DNA of 64,000 nucleotides from positions 4,216,001-4,280,000 of the forward strand of contig JACONQ010000001.1 in NCBI GenBank assembly GCA_014281115.1, given 5' to 3'. Below the pieces are notes generated by a model. That model did no database searches. It had not been told where the DNA came from and saw only the letters and a program-made list of their open reading frames with translations. Positions 22,735 through 32,374 of the stretch are shown piece after piece. Position 1 is the stretch's first letter, and each line of letters starts with the position of its first letter. A program made the position numbers and the translations under genes. The stretch comes from Laburnicola sp. R22_1. Its lineage: Eukaryota > Ascomycota > Dothideomycetes > Pleosporales > Didymosphaeriaceae.

Positions 22735-23222
22735 GCAACAGTTATGTATAGTAACGCTGTAAGGTGCGCTAATTACCTTTAATTACTTATTATAGTTACC
22801 TAAGCGCTATTCTTATAGCTAAATCTAAAGTAGTAGTAAGCGCTAAGTTACTAGCTTTTATTATATTATCTACTATATATCTCTTTATTATTACTTCTTT
22901 AAAGTAAAGTTTATAATAATATTAAGCTTATTAATACTATAATTAAAGTAAGCATAATATTACTTTATTTAGTAGTAGTAGTAGCTATAGGTATTTTTAT
23001 AAAATAGTATTAGTAGTTATTATTATAGTTAGTATTAGTATTATAGGTAGTGTAAGGTAGAGTTTATAAACTAGTTAGTATTATAGTAGCTATAGGTAAT
23101 AGTATATATATATAAAATTTAGTAGGGCTATTATTTCTATTAGTAATAAGGGTGCGTAGTAGGTATTTTATACTAGTAGAGTTAGCTATATAGGAAGCTA
23201 TTAAATTAGCTGTTAAAGTTAA
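22735..23222. repeat. AT-rich, RIP-like block
   Basis: Sharp shift to AT-rich sequence dominated by TpA steps (tagtagtagtag, tataggta) with almost no C, ending abruptly at about 23222. No gene or element can be read. Interpreted as a repeat degraded by C-to-T mutation. Confidence 0.7.
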
Positions 23223-23944
23223 TTTTGGTTGAGTTTCGGGGGGGTGAGGAGAGCCGAGCGATACCCGGAGTCTTTGAAGTTTAAAATCCAGGCGTCAGGA
23301 GTAGGGCTTAGGGAGGCCCAGTGCACGTCCAAGACGCTGCTGCCCGTGATGAGGGTGTGCAAGGAGGATGGCAGGTTGTGGCTGGATCTGTCAGTAAAGT
23401 TCTTCGCAGTGGCAGCGAGGATGTACTATTTCAAACCTTCGTAGCTCTTTAAGATGAAGCCATCGTCGGGCCCAAAGGAGAAGAAGAAGCACGTGTTGCT
23501 CGAAGTACCATCCATGCTCGCGTGTTATTGGATGGATTTCTGGATGGCGTCATCGGCTATGTATCACGGAAAGCGCGCTGGAGGCGACAACAGCCAAGGA
23601 AGAGAAAAAGAGGAGGATTGAGATTGCGCCGCGGAGAACGAGCTCGCAGCACCAAGCCACGCTGAGAAGAGAAGGGAGTGACGGACGGCAGGAAGTCCGT
23701 ACGCAGGCGAGAGGGCTGCGGCTGAGTATGACTCTGAGTGTCAGCGCGGCGGGGATCGCGGGGAGCTTCAGCAAGATCCTGGGATGAACAAATATCTAAA
23801 ACGAACATGGAATCCTCGGTGTATTGGGTATCTCTACGGCACTCCAAGGGTATGAGTACATTGTGTTACCCCAGGATAAGCGATACGAAAGCCAACTGTA
23901 CTCAAACTTTTGTCCAATGGCTGCATCTAAAGCCGCGGAAGCTT
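23223..23944. other. normal-composition stretch without a recognised gene
   Basis: A 71-codon plus frame (23229-23444) and shorter frames exist; none has a recognisable domain or signal. No feature called. Confidence 0.45.
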
Positions 23945-24695
23945 CTATATCTTCGCTTTCTCCTTCATCCCGTTCGGCACCGCATACACAGCCATCGGAA
24001 ACGCAGCATCAGTATCTGTCCAAAAGCCCGACCCAGAAATCGCCCTCCGCCGATACCGTCCCAGCGCGGACTTCATAATCTTCTCCACCTGCGCCCGCTC
24101 AGCGCTATACCTAGGCCACTTCTCCGCCAGGGCGTTGAAATCGTCGCCAATGAGGTACTGCACCGGCTGCGTTGATGGTCCGAGCAATTTCTCGTACGCT
24201 TCCAGCGTTAAAAACGGCGAGTAAACTAATGTTGATGATGATATCATCGAAGCGGCTTCGCCTAGAGAAGACCCGGATGGTGTGTGCAAAATCCAGATAT
24301 CGAGGCCAGAAAGCAACGCTTCATCCTGACGAGTAAAAGTTGGATCTTGCGCGTACACTTCTATGCGTGCGCTAGACAGCTTCTGCAGGGTATCGCGGAT
24401 GGCGAGGAGGACAGCGAGTTGTTTCAGGCGGCGGGTTTGGCCTTTTTCTGCGCTGGAGAGTGATCCCAGGCCGAGCGATAGGACTCTGGTTAGCGGGGAT
24501 GCAGACGATTTGGATAGGGAGAGGAGGTGCTTCTCGATGTTTTTTTGAGAGTTGCGAGGTGTTGTATGTGGATTGAAGGTCGGAGAGGAGAGTTTGGAGA
24601 AGATGTTGGTCTCGTAAGGCAGATGTCGGTTTGGGTTTTCGACGCTGTTTTGACAGCAATTGGACGGGAAGGGTTTCAGTAGCGGTGAGCGACAT
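23945..24695 (-). pseudogene. SRR1-like protein gene with a one-base frameshift
   Basis: SRR1 family proteins (plant SENSITIVITY TO RED LIGHT REDUCED 1; fungal homologues of unknown role) are soluble. The minus strand encodes, from ATG 24693-24695, about 52 codons with QLLSKQRRKPKPT, then a T7 (A7 in the coding sense) run at 24540-24546 where the frame shifts by one. Beyond it comes the family core: RVLSLGLGSL, then LAVLLAIRD, VYAQDPTFTRQDEALL, LVYSPFLTLEAYEKLLG and LIGDDFNALAEKWP, closing at 23945. One extra A in the run would restore a single frame of about 250 codons, so this may be a homopolymer sequencing error rather than a true mutation. No intron explains the shift. Confidence 0.7.
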
Positions 24696-25704
24696 CTTGA
24701 ACGTCTTCTCTTTCCTTTCTCAAAGATTAAAATCGCGATCTTTCCGGACTTTTACCACCTCAACGACACCTTGACTCTCACAAAGTTAGATACACCTCAA
24801 ACACCACAATACCTTCCCATCTCATCTTATACCTCCTCCTCCCCTCTCCCCCAATCCTCCATTTCTCATCATCCTGACAAACGCGCCATTCTTAGCATTC
24901 ATTGGGCAAAAAAGGCGGTGGCTTGGCGGACCGCGCACGGACAGTCAGCGCGTTGGCTTGATAATGCTGCTGAGAAATTGCACATCCTCGTTGGTGGAAT
25001 GCCGAGCGCGAATGGGGCGGAGTTTTGTGTGTTGGGCTGTTTTTAAAGGGAGGTGTGTAAGCGGGGTGAGTCATCGAAGTGGGCGATGGGATTGGGGTCT
25101 GAGCATCCGATGTCACATGATCGTATAGATTTCAAGGTTCCGTAATGTATTTTGAATTTGATCATTATGCAACGCCTTTGTTAAATATTTTGACTGATTA
25201 TTTGGAGTAGAAAACATATAGGAAAGCTTCTTCGGGGCTAAAACTTGAGGGGATGGATGGTGGGAGAGCAGTTACGGTATCGTGAAAGAAAGCAACGTTG
25301 AATTTTTGGAACTGTCGGAGGGATTTTTGGAATTTTTGCAGAAGAGATTTGCAGGAAACGAAAGTCCGATGATCCGGAAAGACTTGGAGAGATGAAAGTT
25401 CAAAGTTCAAAGTCACGTGATGTGCAAACGAGAGGGCAGCGAGCATGGAGTGCCAATCAGGGGATTAGTATGTCAACGTGCTTAGTTTGGCTATATTTCT
25501 GACTTTAGGAGTTGTCGATGTCCATTTTTATCTTAATTTATTCTCTTGAGACTAAGTCAATTCGCGTGCAAACCATACCAGAATCCACGCATCGTTGGGC
25601 TTGACAAAGAGATAGATTGCCATTGTGGTAAAATATGAGCTCCCAGAAACCAGTTATGTGTCTTTCTACTAATTGTGTTGAACTGCTTTGTGGCGTCATG
25701 TTCT
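24696..25704. other. upstream of the SRR1-like gene, no further gene
   Basis: Contains the presumed promoter of the SRR1-like gene (pyrimidine-rich on the plus strand around 24770-24880) and about 600 bp in which I see nothing I can support. Confidence 0.5.
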
Positions 25705-25712
25705 GCTAAGAT

Positions 25713-26457
25713 CAGCGCTTGCAACAGTCCGTATTACGGTTCGTACGGTATCGTTCGAAGGCGGTTTTCGGCGGTCCGTACGGTAGTGGTCTCCCACAGT
25801 AATTGCAACCGTACCGTACCAATTATTAAGCCGTATTACGGCTGTACGGTTCCTAATCGGGAAGGAGGCGTGAGTTGAGCGTTTTGGGGCGTCCGGGCGT
25901 CAGATGTGGCAGATCCGGACTGCTTTGGGCGTAGGATGTACCCACATTGTGCGAATGCAGAGCTTCAACTCCTAACTATCTTTTTGCCCTGTTTCTTATA
26001 CAAAAATTAGCTTCTTTACCTTAGTTACCATCGCCATTATGATGAGCTCGTGGGTCAACTCACAAAGTACGCGCGCGTCCTAGTTAACAGAGACGTTGCA
26101 GCCAGGCTACAATTAAAGCTTGTCAACTCCAAAAGAACTAGCTAACAAGAGACGTCGTCCCAAGTTACCTTAAGGACTTAAAATCTTATATAAATCGCAA
26201 GGAGAACGCACCTCTAGCAGTCAACAACAACAACAGAGCTCTAGACAACGCGCAACTTATACCTCCTTCCTAATTAGGACAATTATATATTATTTCTGGC
26301 CGTAATTTTACAATAGAAGGCTCAAATTGATTATTACGGCTTACTACCAGTACCGTATAGACCTCTCCGCCGTAACGTCCGTACAGTAATGGCTAGCAAC
26401 CGTAACGTAACCGTAGTGGGCTCAAACCGTCCGTAATACGGACTGTTGCAAGCCCTG
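25713..26457. mobile_element. non-autonomous hAT-type element with perfect 8-bp TSD
   Basis: Ends are inverted repeats: CAGCGCTTGCAACAGTCCGT at the left, CAGGGCTTGCAACAGTCCGT reading in from the right, continuing as ATTACGG. The element is 745 bp and flanked by GCTAAGAT at 25705-25712 and GCTAAGAT at 26458-26465, the 8-bp duplication of hAT elements; the CAG-starting termini also fit hAT. It codes for no transposase. Its subterminal 150 bp at both ends are packed with cgtacggt/ccgtaacg/ccgtac motifs, probably transposase-binding repeats. The middle (about 26030-26270) is AT-richer. Confidence 0.9.
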
Positions 26458-26648
26458 GCTAAGATACTATATATATGAACGATTTTGGGTCTGTATAATG
26501 CGTTCAAGTAGGCCTGGGTAAAGTCAACAGAGCAATCGACTGATAGATGTAGCCTCAGGTTTCAGTCCGGCTTCGTTATACCATCGATAATTGGCAAGAA
26601 TGGAGAACTGGATGGGGAGAAATCACAAAAATCACACGATCATACCGC

Positions 26649-27881
26649 ATGACTAGATATATAGAGGGTTTTCGTGTGCGCTTGCATCTCGTGGTAAAAC
26701 TTTACACAGGCCATCATACCACGTGCTTCAAGCAAATCAGCTGTGACAGAAGCAAACCTTGGATGCCACTATATAAGTCGTACGCAGGCCCTGCTCCAGT
26801 TATCACACATGCGATAGTTTCATCCGATCACAACATCGCTTCTAGATCGGCGAAAAGATCGAAAGCTAACGATGGAAATTCCGAGCACTCCAAGAATAAG
26901 CCAGAGCGATCAAAAGGCGCCTCCTCACAGAAAAAAAGGAAATCGAAGAAGACGCATCTCGAAACTGAGGGTGCCGACGAGGAAGAAGTTGAACAGTATG
27001 CCGACGTTGAAGAACCTGAACAAGATGAAAATAAAGATGATAATGGGAATGATATGACGACGAGTGAAGCAGAAGACAACGGGAACGATAAAACCACGGA
27101 AGAGATCGATGACGATGATACGCCATTCGATAGCTCGGCTGTAGCTATGTTCCAATGGATTCTAGTCTTGGCTGAGGAAAGCCGCGATTGGGTGGAATTG
27201 CTACAGCCTGAACATTACGTATTCGCTCAGGAGACTGGACGTTTTGTAGCACAGAAGGGGTCTTTCTCGAGTGCATACGATATCTTGAAGTTCGCCTTTC
27301 ACGCAATCGGGCAAGACTGGGATATCAATGATGATTGCATGAGCCCAATCTTCAAAAACGTCCACATACAACGCGATAAGATCGTCGACGAAGTGGATCC
27401 GCGGCGGATCGATCCACTTCAGCAAGGGTGGATAAAGAGGCCAGACTCAAATAAGGAGTTTACGGCAAGCGAGGCAATCACTGCCTGGGAATATCTTAGA
27501 GCGCGCAAGATGCAAAGATTCATTGGGTGGGATAGAGAGAGTACCATTCGGCGCCAAACATTCTGGAAGAAAACCGTGGAGACCGCACCCCATTCTCTTC
27601 TTCCTGGAAGTATGGTACTGCTTGCTGTTCTCATGTTTGCACCTAAAGAGGAGCTTGTCAGACACATGAGAAGCACGTTGCTTTTGCGAGACTATTGGTA
27701 TGAAGACTCTGTTACTAAGTGTCTATCTGAGTATAGAAAGACCTTGTATAGCAAGAAAGTATCTATGGTCGATCTCCAGGAAGACTTTAAGAGTCTTTCA
27801 GAGAAGTTTCATCGACGAGAGATGGAGCTCCTGGCAAAAGAGGAAGGTCGTGGGAGAAATCAAAAAACGCAAAAAGGATGA
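26649..27881 (+). CDS. unknown acidic nuclear-type protein, paralogue A
   Basis: Open frame of 410 codons, intronless. Residues about 65-105 are basic with KRSK and KKRKSKK stretches (likely nuclear localisation); 106-165 are strongly acidic (EEEVEQYADVEEPEQDE and similar). Residues about 170-400 form the conserved part, mostly helical, with MFQWILVLAEESRDWVELLQ, LLAVLMFAPKEELVRHM and DYWYEDSVTKCLSEYRKT. No known domain recognised. The same C-terminal domain recurs in the broken gene at 29026-30078, so this is a two-member tandem family. The true start is uncertain: a tatataag element at 26769-26776 could place transcription downstream of the first ATG, in which case the next in-frame Met near 27055 would be used. 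The hAT-type element ends 190 bp upstream. Confidence 0.6.
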   Translation: MTRYIEGFRVRLHLVVKLYTGHHTTCFKQISCDRSKPWMPLYKSYAGPAPVITHAIVSSDHNIASRSAKRSKANDGNSEHSKNKPERSKGASSQKKRKSKKTHLETEGADEEEVEQYADVEEPEQDENKDDNGNDMTTSEAEDNGNDKTTEEIDDDDTPFDSSAVAMFQWILVLAEESRDWVELLQPEHYVFAQETGRFVAQKGSFSSAYDILKFAFHAIGQDWDINDDCMSPIFKNVHIQRDKIVDEVDPRRIDPLQQGWIKRPDSNKEFTASEAITAWEYLRARKMQRFIGWDRESTIRRQTFWKKTVETAPHSLLPGSMVLLAVLMFAPKEELVRHMRSTLLLRDYWYEDSVTKCLSEYRKTLYSKKVSMVDLQEDFKSLSEKFHRREMELLAKEEGRGRNQKTQKG

Positions 27882-29025
27882 TTCTGGGTCGAGAGAGTAA
27901 CCGAAGAAGAAGAATGATAAAAAAAAAGAGAGGAAAACGCAGAGGCTCTAGTGAATTGACGGGGTAGCTGGGAAGTTTTGATTTCGGCGACGATAGTTAT
28001 TGGCATTTGAGTGCTAAGTAAGGTCGATAGGAAAATTTAGTAGGCGTAGAAGTTTTTTAAACGAGTTCAGGTAATATCCCATTGCATGGCATTGATTACG
28101 CGATTATGAACTCTACAGGCCATGCAAAAGCCGTTTATTTAAGGTTTGATATGTCAGGACAGTGTTATCATTATATGGTATGTATGATATGATTGCTTTT
28201 GCTCTTGCGTTGTGATATTGAGATAAATAAATAGTAGTAAAGTGCTGTTATACAAAAAGCGCAAGCATATGATGAAGAATAGAAGAACAAGTCCATGCTT
28301 CTCTAAATCCGATTAGACATTACGGATTTTAGATAAACGACGTATCCTAGGATCACCCTTTGAAGTTCGATAGTCATGGAATATGATACACTTGGCGCCA
28401 TCTGGCTGCATACCTAGGTATTTCCTGCATTCTGGCTACAGATAAGTATAAAGAAACAATACATGAGGTTTTTTTCTCTTGGACAGGCTCCTAAGCATAT
28501 TATGTGATCCTGGTCCCGCGTGTTAGATTGCTTGCATCAAACGTAATCGGACATGAATGAATGAATCTAGTGTGAACTGGGGCTCTAGCTACGGAACAAA
28601 CATTCTTATTCCGCGAAAAACGTATACCAAGAAGTAAACAGCAGGACCTCATTGCTTTACCTTGTTTCGCTGCGTTTGTCAGCACTCACACAGCTTTCTA
28701 TAACAGCGTTATACCGTGTACCATACCGAACGTGCGCGAAGTCTTCGTTCAGAAACAGCAGGACAACCCATTTCCAGTTGTAAATAGACCAATTGGGCTT
28801 TCACTGTTCTGACTAATGTCTGTGGCGGCGACCAGCCCCCTACAGAACGTACATATGTATTCATCGCGTGTTCCGATTTAGGATTAGTGGTTCTTGGCGC
28901 GCCATTTGCCCTTCGCCATCGCGGGCACACACTGCAGTCCGCTGAGTGCCCGCTTCGTTCAACTCAACCTCGCGACAAACATCACGAACCAATTGAGGGC
29001 ACACCATCCAAATAAGATCTCTACG
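27882..29025. other. spacer between the two paralogues, with a repeat also found mutated elsewhere
   Basis: No gene seen. Positions about 28565-28760 are similar to 54670-54873 in the AT-rich block, where the same bases appear with many C-to-T and G-to-A changes (for example gtgcgcgaagtcttc is kept in both). This segment is therefore one member of a repeat family that has escaped heavy mutation here. Confidence 0.5.
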
Positions 29026-30078
29026 ATGAGCGACAACGGAAAAGAGCCGGCACCGGTTGACGCGTTCCCGGGAGGATGCGAAGATGAGAAGCATACCAGC
29101 GAGCAAGGGTCGACGTCTTCAGTAACGAATAGCCAACTGGGCCCTAGATCGTCGACGGCCCCGCCCGAAATTGTTGTCACGTCTCCAGCGAAGCCTTCCC
29201 CCCACGCCCACGCCGCCTATGCCTACACCCACAAGGTCACACGAAGGAGTCTTTAGGGCTTTGAAAGCCAACAGACATGCACCATAAGCTCAAAACCCAC
29301 CACAAATTCCGCCGGGTGATTGCTCCACCCTGAACGACCCTAACCACAATACCTTCGATAGAGCTGCTGCAGGAATATACGAGCACCTCCTAGAGGTTTG
29401 CAGTAAACCAATATTGTGGCTAGAGTCGTTGAGGATTGCAAATTACATGTTCGCCAACGAAGAAGCACTTGCACAAGCAAAGAGATTCGGATACACAGAC
29501 GCGAACAGCCTGTTGAATGTCGCTTTACACTACGAGATCGAAGACCTACTTTCCGGCGATGACAACAATCATGGCTACTTTTCTTCAATTCCCATCAAGA
29601 TGCCGATCTTCCGAAACCTCCGGACTACACCTTCACCGCCGCAGACACCATCATAGCGATGCGCACATTCTCAAGGCTCACCCTAGAAGACTGGACGAGC
29701 GACAGTGAAGCCAGCTCCGTCAAGCGGAATGATGCCTGGCAAAAGATCATCCAGTTCTTGCCCCATGTTGTTCTCGTCGAAAACCAGCTTCTGCTACTGG
29801 TCCTCATGATAGCGCCGAAAGAAGAGCTGCTCAAGCTTGTATCTTCAATGATTGCTATAGATCAATATTGGTATGATGATGCGATCTCGCATTGCTTGAT
29901 CAAGTACCGCAAGCATCCGAAAGTCTCTCGATATGGAACGGTGGAGTTGCATGCGCTGTTCGGTGCTATCTCAAGGAAGTTTCATGCGCTCCACAAGCAA
30001 AGCTTGATTTCGGTCAACGCAAAAGAGAGGGAGAAAAAGAGGCGGGAACAATTTGACCCCGAAGATCCTTTCGCATAA
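29026..30078 (+). pseudogene. paralogue B of the unknown protein, broken
   Basis: Three frames are needed to read it. 29026-29256 starts with MSDNGKEPAPVDAFPGG and is Ser/Pro-rich. The domain part begins in another frame (about 29288-29590; FDRAAAGIYEHLLEVCSK, LWLESLRIANYMFANEEALA) with a TAA just upstream at 29285-29287. It shifts frame again near 29575-29590, and continues to 30078 (LVLMIAPKEELLKLVSSM, DQYWYDDAISHCLIKYRK, ISRKFHALHK). The last block aligns well with paralogue A: APKEEL, YWYxD, CLxxYRK and KFH are shared. I found no GT-AG introns that would join the frames, so it looks like a pseudogene with at least two lesions. A missed intron near 29230-29340 is the main alternative for the first break. 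Confidence 0.55.
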
Positions 30079-30603
30079 CGAGCGCAAGCACCTCAGTTTG
30101 CGGATACTAAGTAGGGCCACAAACATTGAAACGTTCATGTCTATACTTTGGCAGCGTGTACGAGTACTTACAGTACCAAATTTTTCTGCTTCCCAAACTC
30201 CTACATCAACGAGATTTTATGTGATAGTGACATCGTGTACGCATTTCTTCCTCAACGGGTCAGCTATGCCAACTACGACAATGAAAAACAATCTCCGGAC
30301 CAGGCGGCTGCTCACGAAGAGGAGTATGCTGATGCGAAGGGAGTTTTCGCCTAGTACGGACTTTTATAGTGCGTAGAAGACATTGGAGGCTGATGGCTGA
30401 AGAGGTAAACCTGTTGCAGACAAGAGCAATGAACACAGCACACACAACGCGAGCGATGTGTGACTATGCTTCGACGACGGACCTATTCGGTGCGCATGGA
30501 ATGTTCAGAAAATGGTCAGGTCAGGTAATGATGGAAAAAAACAAAACAAGAAAAGCGAACGTAAATGAGTCAAAGAGAAAGCGGGTGGTGCTTTGACTTT
30601 AGA
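30079..30603. other. stretch without a confident gene
   Basis: A plus-strand frame ending at 30354 reads like protein (YINEILCDSDIVYAFLPQR), but has no start and no match I recognise. It may be a terminal exon or relic. Confidence 0.35.
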
Positions 30604-31320
30604 CTACGTCCGCCGCGGATAGCGTGCGTCGATCTCGTCCAATGCCGTGTGTTGTTCCTGTAGGAGCTGTTCGTACTCGAGGAGGTCTGCGTACAGCTCC
30701 GGCTCTTCCTCTCTGAGAAAGTCGCGATCAACATCCTTGACGGAGTCGAACACAGAGTCAAAGTGCGTGATATCATCGATGAAACGCTGGTCCTTTTCCT
30801 CAAGATCCTTGATCTTCTGCTGTGTCTTGCGTTTCTGCAGTTGCTCGCGCCGGTCCAACTCTTTGTCGATGTTGGCGTTGAAGTCTGTGTTGAGCTTGAT
30901 CCACTCAAGACAGCCATCCCATACTGCCTGTCTCTCATCATCATCGAGCTGCTCAATATACAGACTGCGCATGCTTTTGCCTGCTTGGTCGATACAGAAC
31001 CCCCCAGCATGATAGTAAGAACACGTCAGTCTTGTCAGGAGCATCTCCGAGGCCGGGCCGGCGCACTCTTCGGTGACCGGGGCAATGGTAAAGGTACGCA
31101 TAATGTAGCGGTATCTCCATAGTACCTTTGCGACAGCTTGAACACACATGCATAACCAATTGCTGGAGTTGAAGCTTTCATGGTCCTTCTTGCGCTTGGA
31201 AGCATTGATGGCGTAGCCAACATACTGCATCAAGGGAGCATGTGTCTGACCGTTTGCTTTGCAGATTGTGCAAGCGCTCAAGGGCATTGGCGAAGGTTGC
31301 GAGAACCTGTACTCGCGCAT
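30604..31320 (-). CDS. hypothetical protein with C-terminal acidic coiled coil
   Basis: 238-codon frame of unknown family. Residues about 18-100 contain several Cys (CTICKANGQTH, WLCMCVQAV, LTRLTCSYYHAGGFC), without a clean zinc-finger spacing. Residues about 125-238 are highly charged and helical (KELDRREQLQKRKTQQKIKD, EEPELYADLLEYEQLLQEQ), a probable coiled coil. An overlapping frame directly upstream (start codon near 31368; SDNGQRWYLKTSTKSISDAR) runs into this region in another phase, so the gene may extend upstream with an intron or have lost its N-terminus by a frameshift near 31320. No membrane segment or signal peptide. Confidence 0.5.
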   Translation of the reverse strand: MREYRFSQPSPMPLSACTICKANGQTHAPLMQYVGYAINASKRKKDHESFNSSNWLCMCVQAVAKVLWRYRYIMRTFTIAPVTEECAGPASEMLLTRLTCSYYHAGGFCIDQAGKSMRSLYIEQLDDDERQAVWDGCLEWIKLNTDFNANIDKELDRREQLQKRKTQQKIKDLEEKDQRFIDDITHFDSVFDSVKDVDRDFLREEEPELYADLLEYEQLLQEQHTALDEIDARYPRRT

Positions 31321-31944
31321 CTGAGATGCTTTTGGTAGAGGTTTTCAAATACCATCGCTGGCCGTTGTCGCTCATTGCTTGGGTCCATATCTTCTTCTTG
31401 TCGAAGACAGAGTCGATCTGGTAGGCCTGAGCGTGATGCTTAGGGCTTACCTGGGCGTAGGCTCGTGCGTGCTGTGCAAGCACAAAACTGTCCCAAATGC
31501 CAAGAGACTCGCCGGTCGTGCGATCGCAGAAGATGCGAAGGTAGATCGAGGGGTGCTCGTCAGCCCGCGCCGTAATCGAATCAATGCCTTTGGAAAGTAG
31601 ACCTTGCCCGCCCTTGCTCCGGTCATAAGCCTGCGCAAGGTTACCGCAGACCTCGACGTTGGGTGGATGTGTGGTGGTTGTTTAGCATCTCAGTCAATAT
31701 GATATGTATGGCACACTGATATTTTTGGAGCGTATTATCTTCTTCAACGAGCCAGCTGCGCCAGCGAAGTCAATGAAAATATCCTCTCTGGGTTGTGGCC
31801 CCGCCTTCGCCACACCCTATCATCACCACCGAGATTTGCGTCCCTTATGTGACGTCCCTCAATGGAGATTCCAATGATCAGAGAGTAAAATTTTACTAAA
31901 CACTTGTTAGGTGCATAGTACTATCGAAGAGAAGCCCAGAGGTG
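31321..31944. other. region upstream of the coiled-coil gene
   Basis: Contains the alternative upstream frame mentioned for the coiled-coil gene and otherwise short frames; nothing else supported. Confidence 0.4.
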
Positions 31945-32163
31945 CTACTCCTCCGATTTGATCACGACATTGGCCGCGTCCGCCTCATCCTCTTCCTTGA
32001 CTTGATCAGCACGAGTTCGGACAACCGGTGGACCGAGCGGCGTGTTGGACGAGACAGGGAGATACCGCATTGCATCATATTGCAGAGCGGACTCAGGAAG
32101 TTGCTGCGGGACATTGATCTGAGCAAGAGGTGCCGTCAGAAACTGAGGAGTGGCAGGGGCCAA
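31945..32163 (-). CDS. possible terminal exon, acidic PEST-like tail
   Basis: An open minus-strand segment without an ATG start reads APLAQINVPQQLPESALQYD and ends in a very acidic tail, VKEEDEADAANVVIKSEE, with two psi-K-x-E sumoylation-like motifs (VKEE, IKSE). Its Pro/Ala/Gln composition matches the broken gene just upstream on the same strand (32375-33429). It could be that gene's last exon, but I could not find a clean donor, so the link is a guess. Confidence 0.25.
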   Translation of the reverse strand: MAPATPQFLTAPLAQINVPQQLPESALQYDAMRYLPVSSNTPLGPPVVRTRADQVKEEDEADAANVVIKSEE

Positions 32164-32374
32164 TGGAGCTGTACATAGGTGCCGTAGGAGCTATGTGTAG
32201 CGGTTGTAGCTGAAAGGCGAAAGTCGAGGCAACACTTGTTGTATTGAATATGAGTAGGACCTAGGATATATACTAATAGGCAATCTAGGCAGCAGTGAAC
32301 AAGTGTAGGCAGCAATGAACTAGTACAGGCAACAGTAGATCTGTAGGCAGCAACTCCAAACTTACCCACTACCG

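Noticed and set aside
26649..27881. Paralogue A as a transposon gene
   Set aside because: It lies outside the hAT element's target duplication, has no transposase motif, and its paralogue B lacks flanking inverted repeats.
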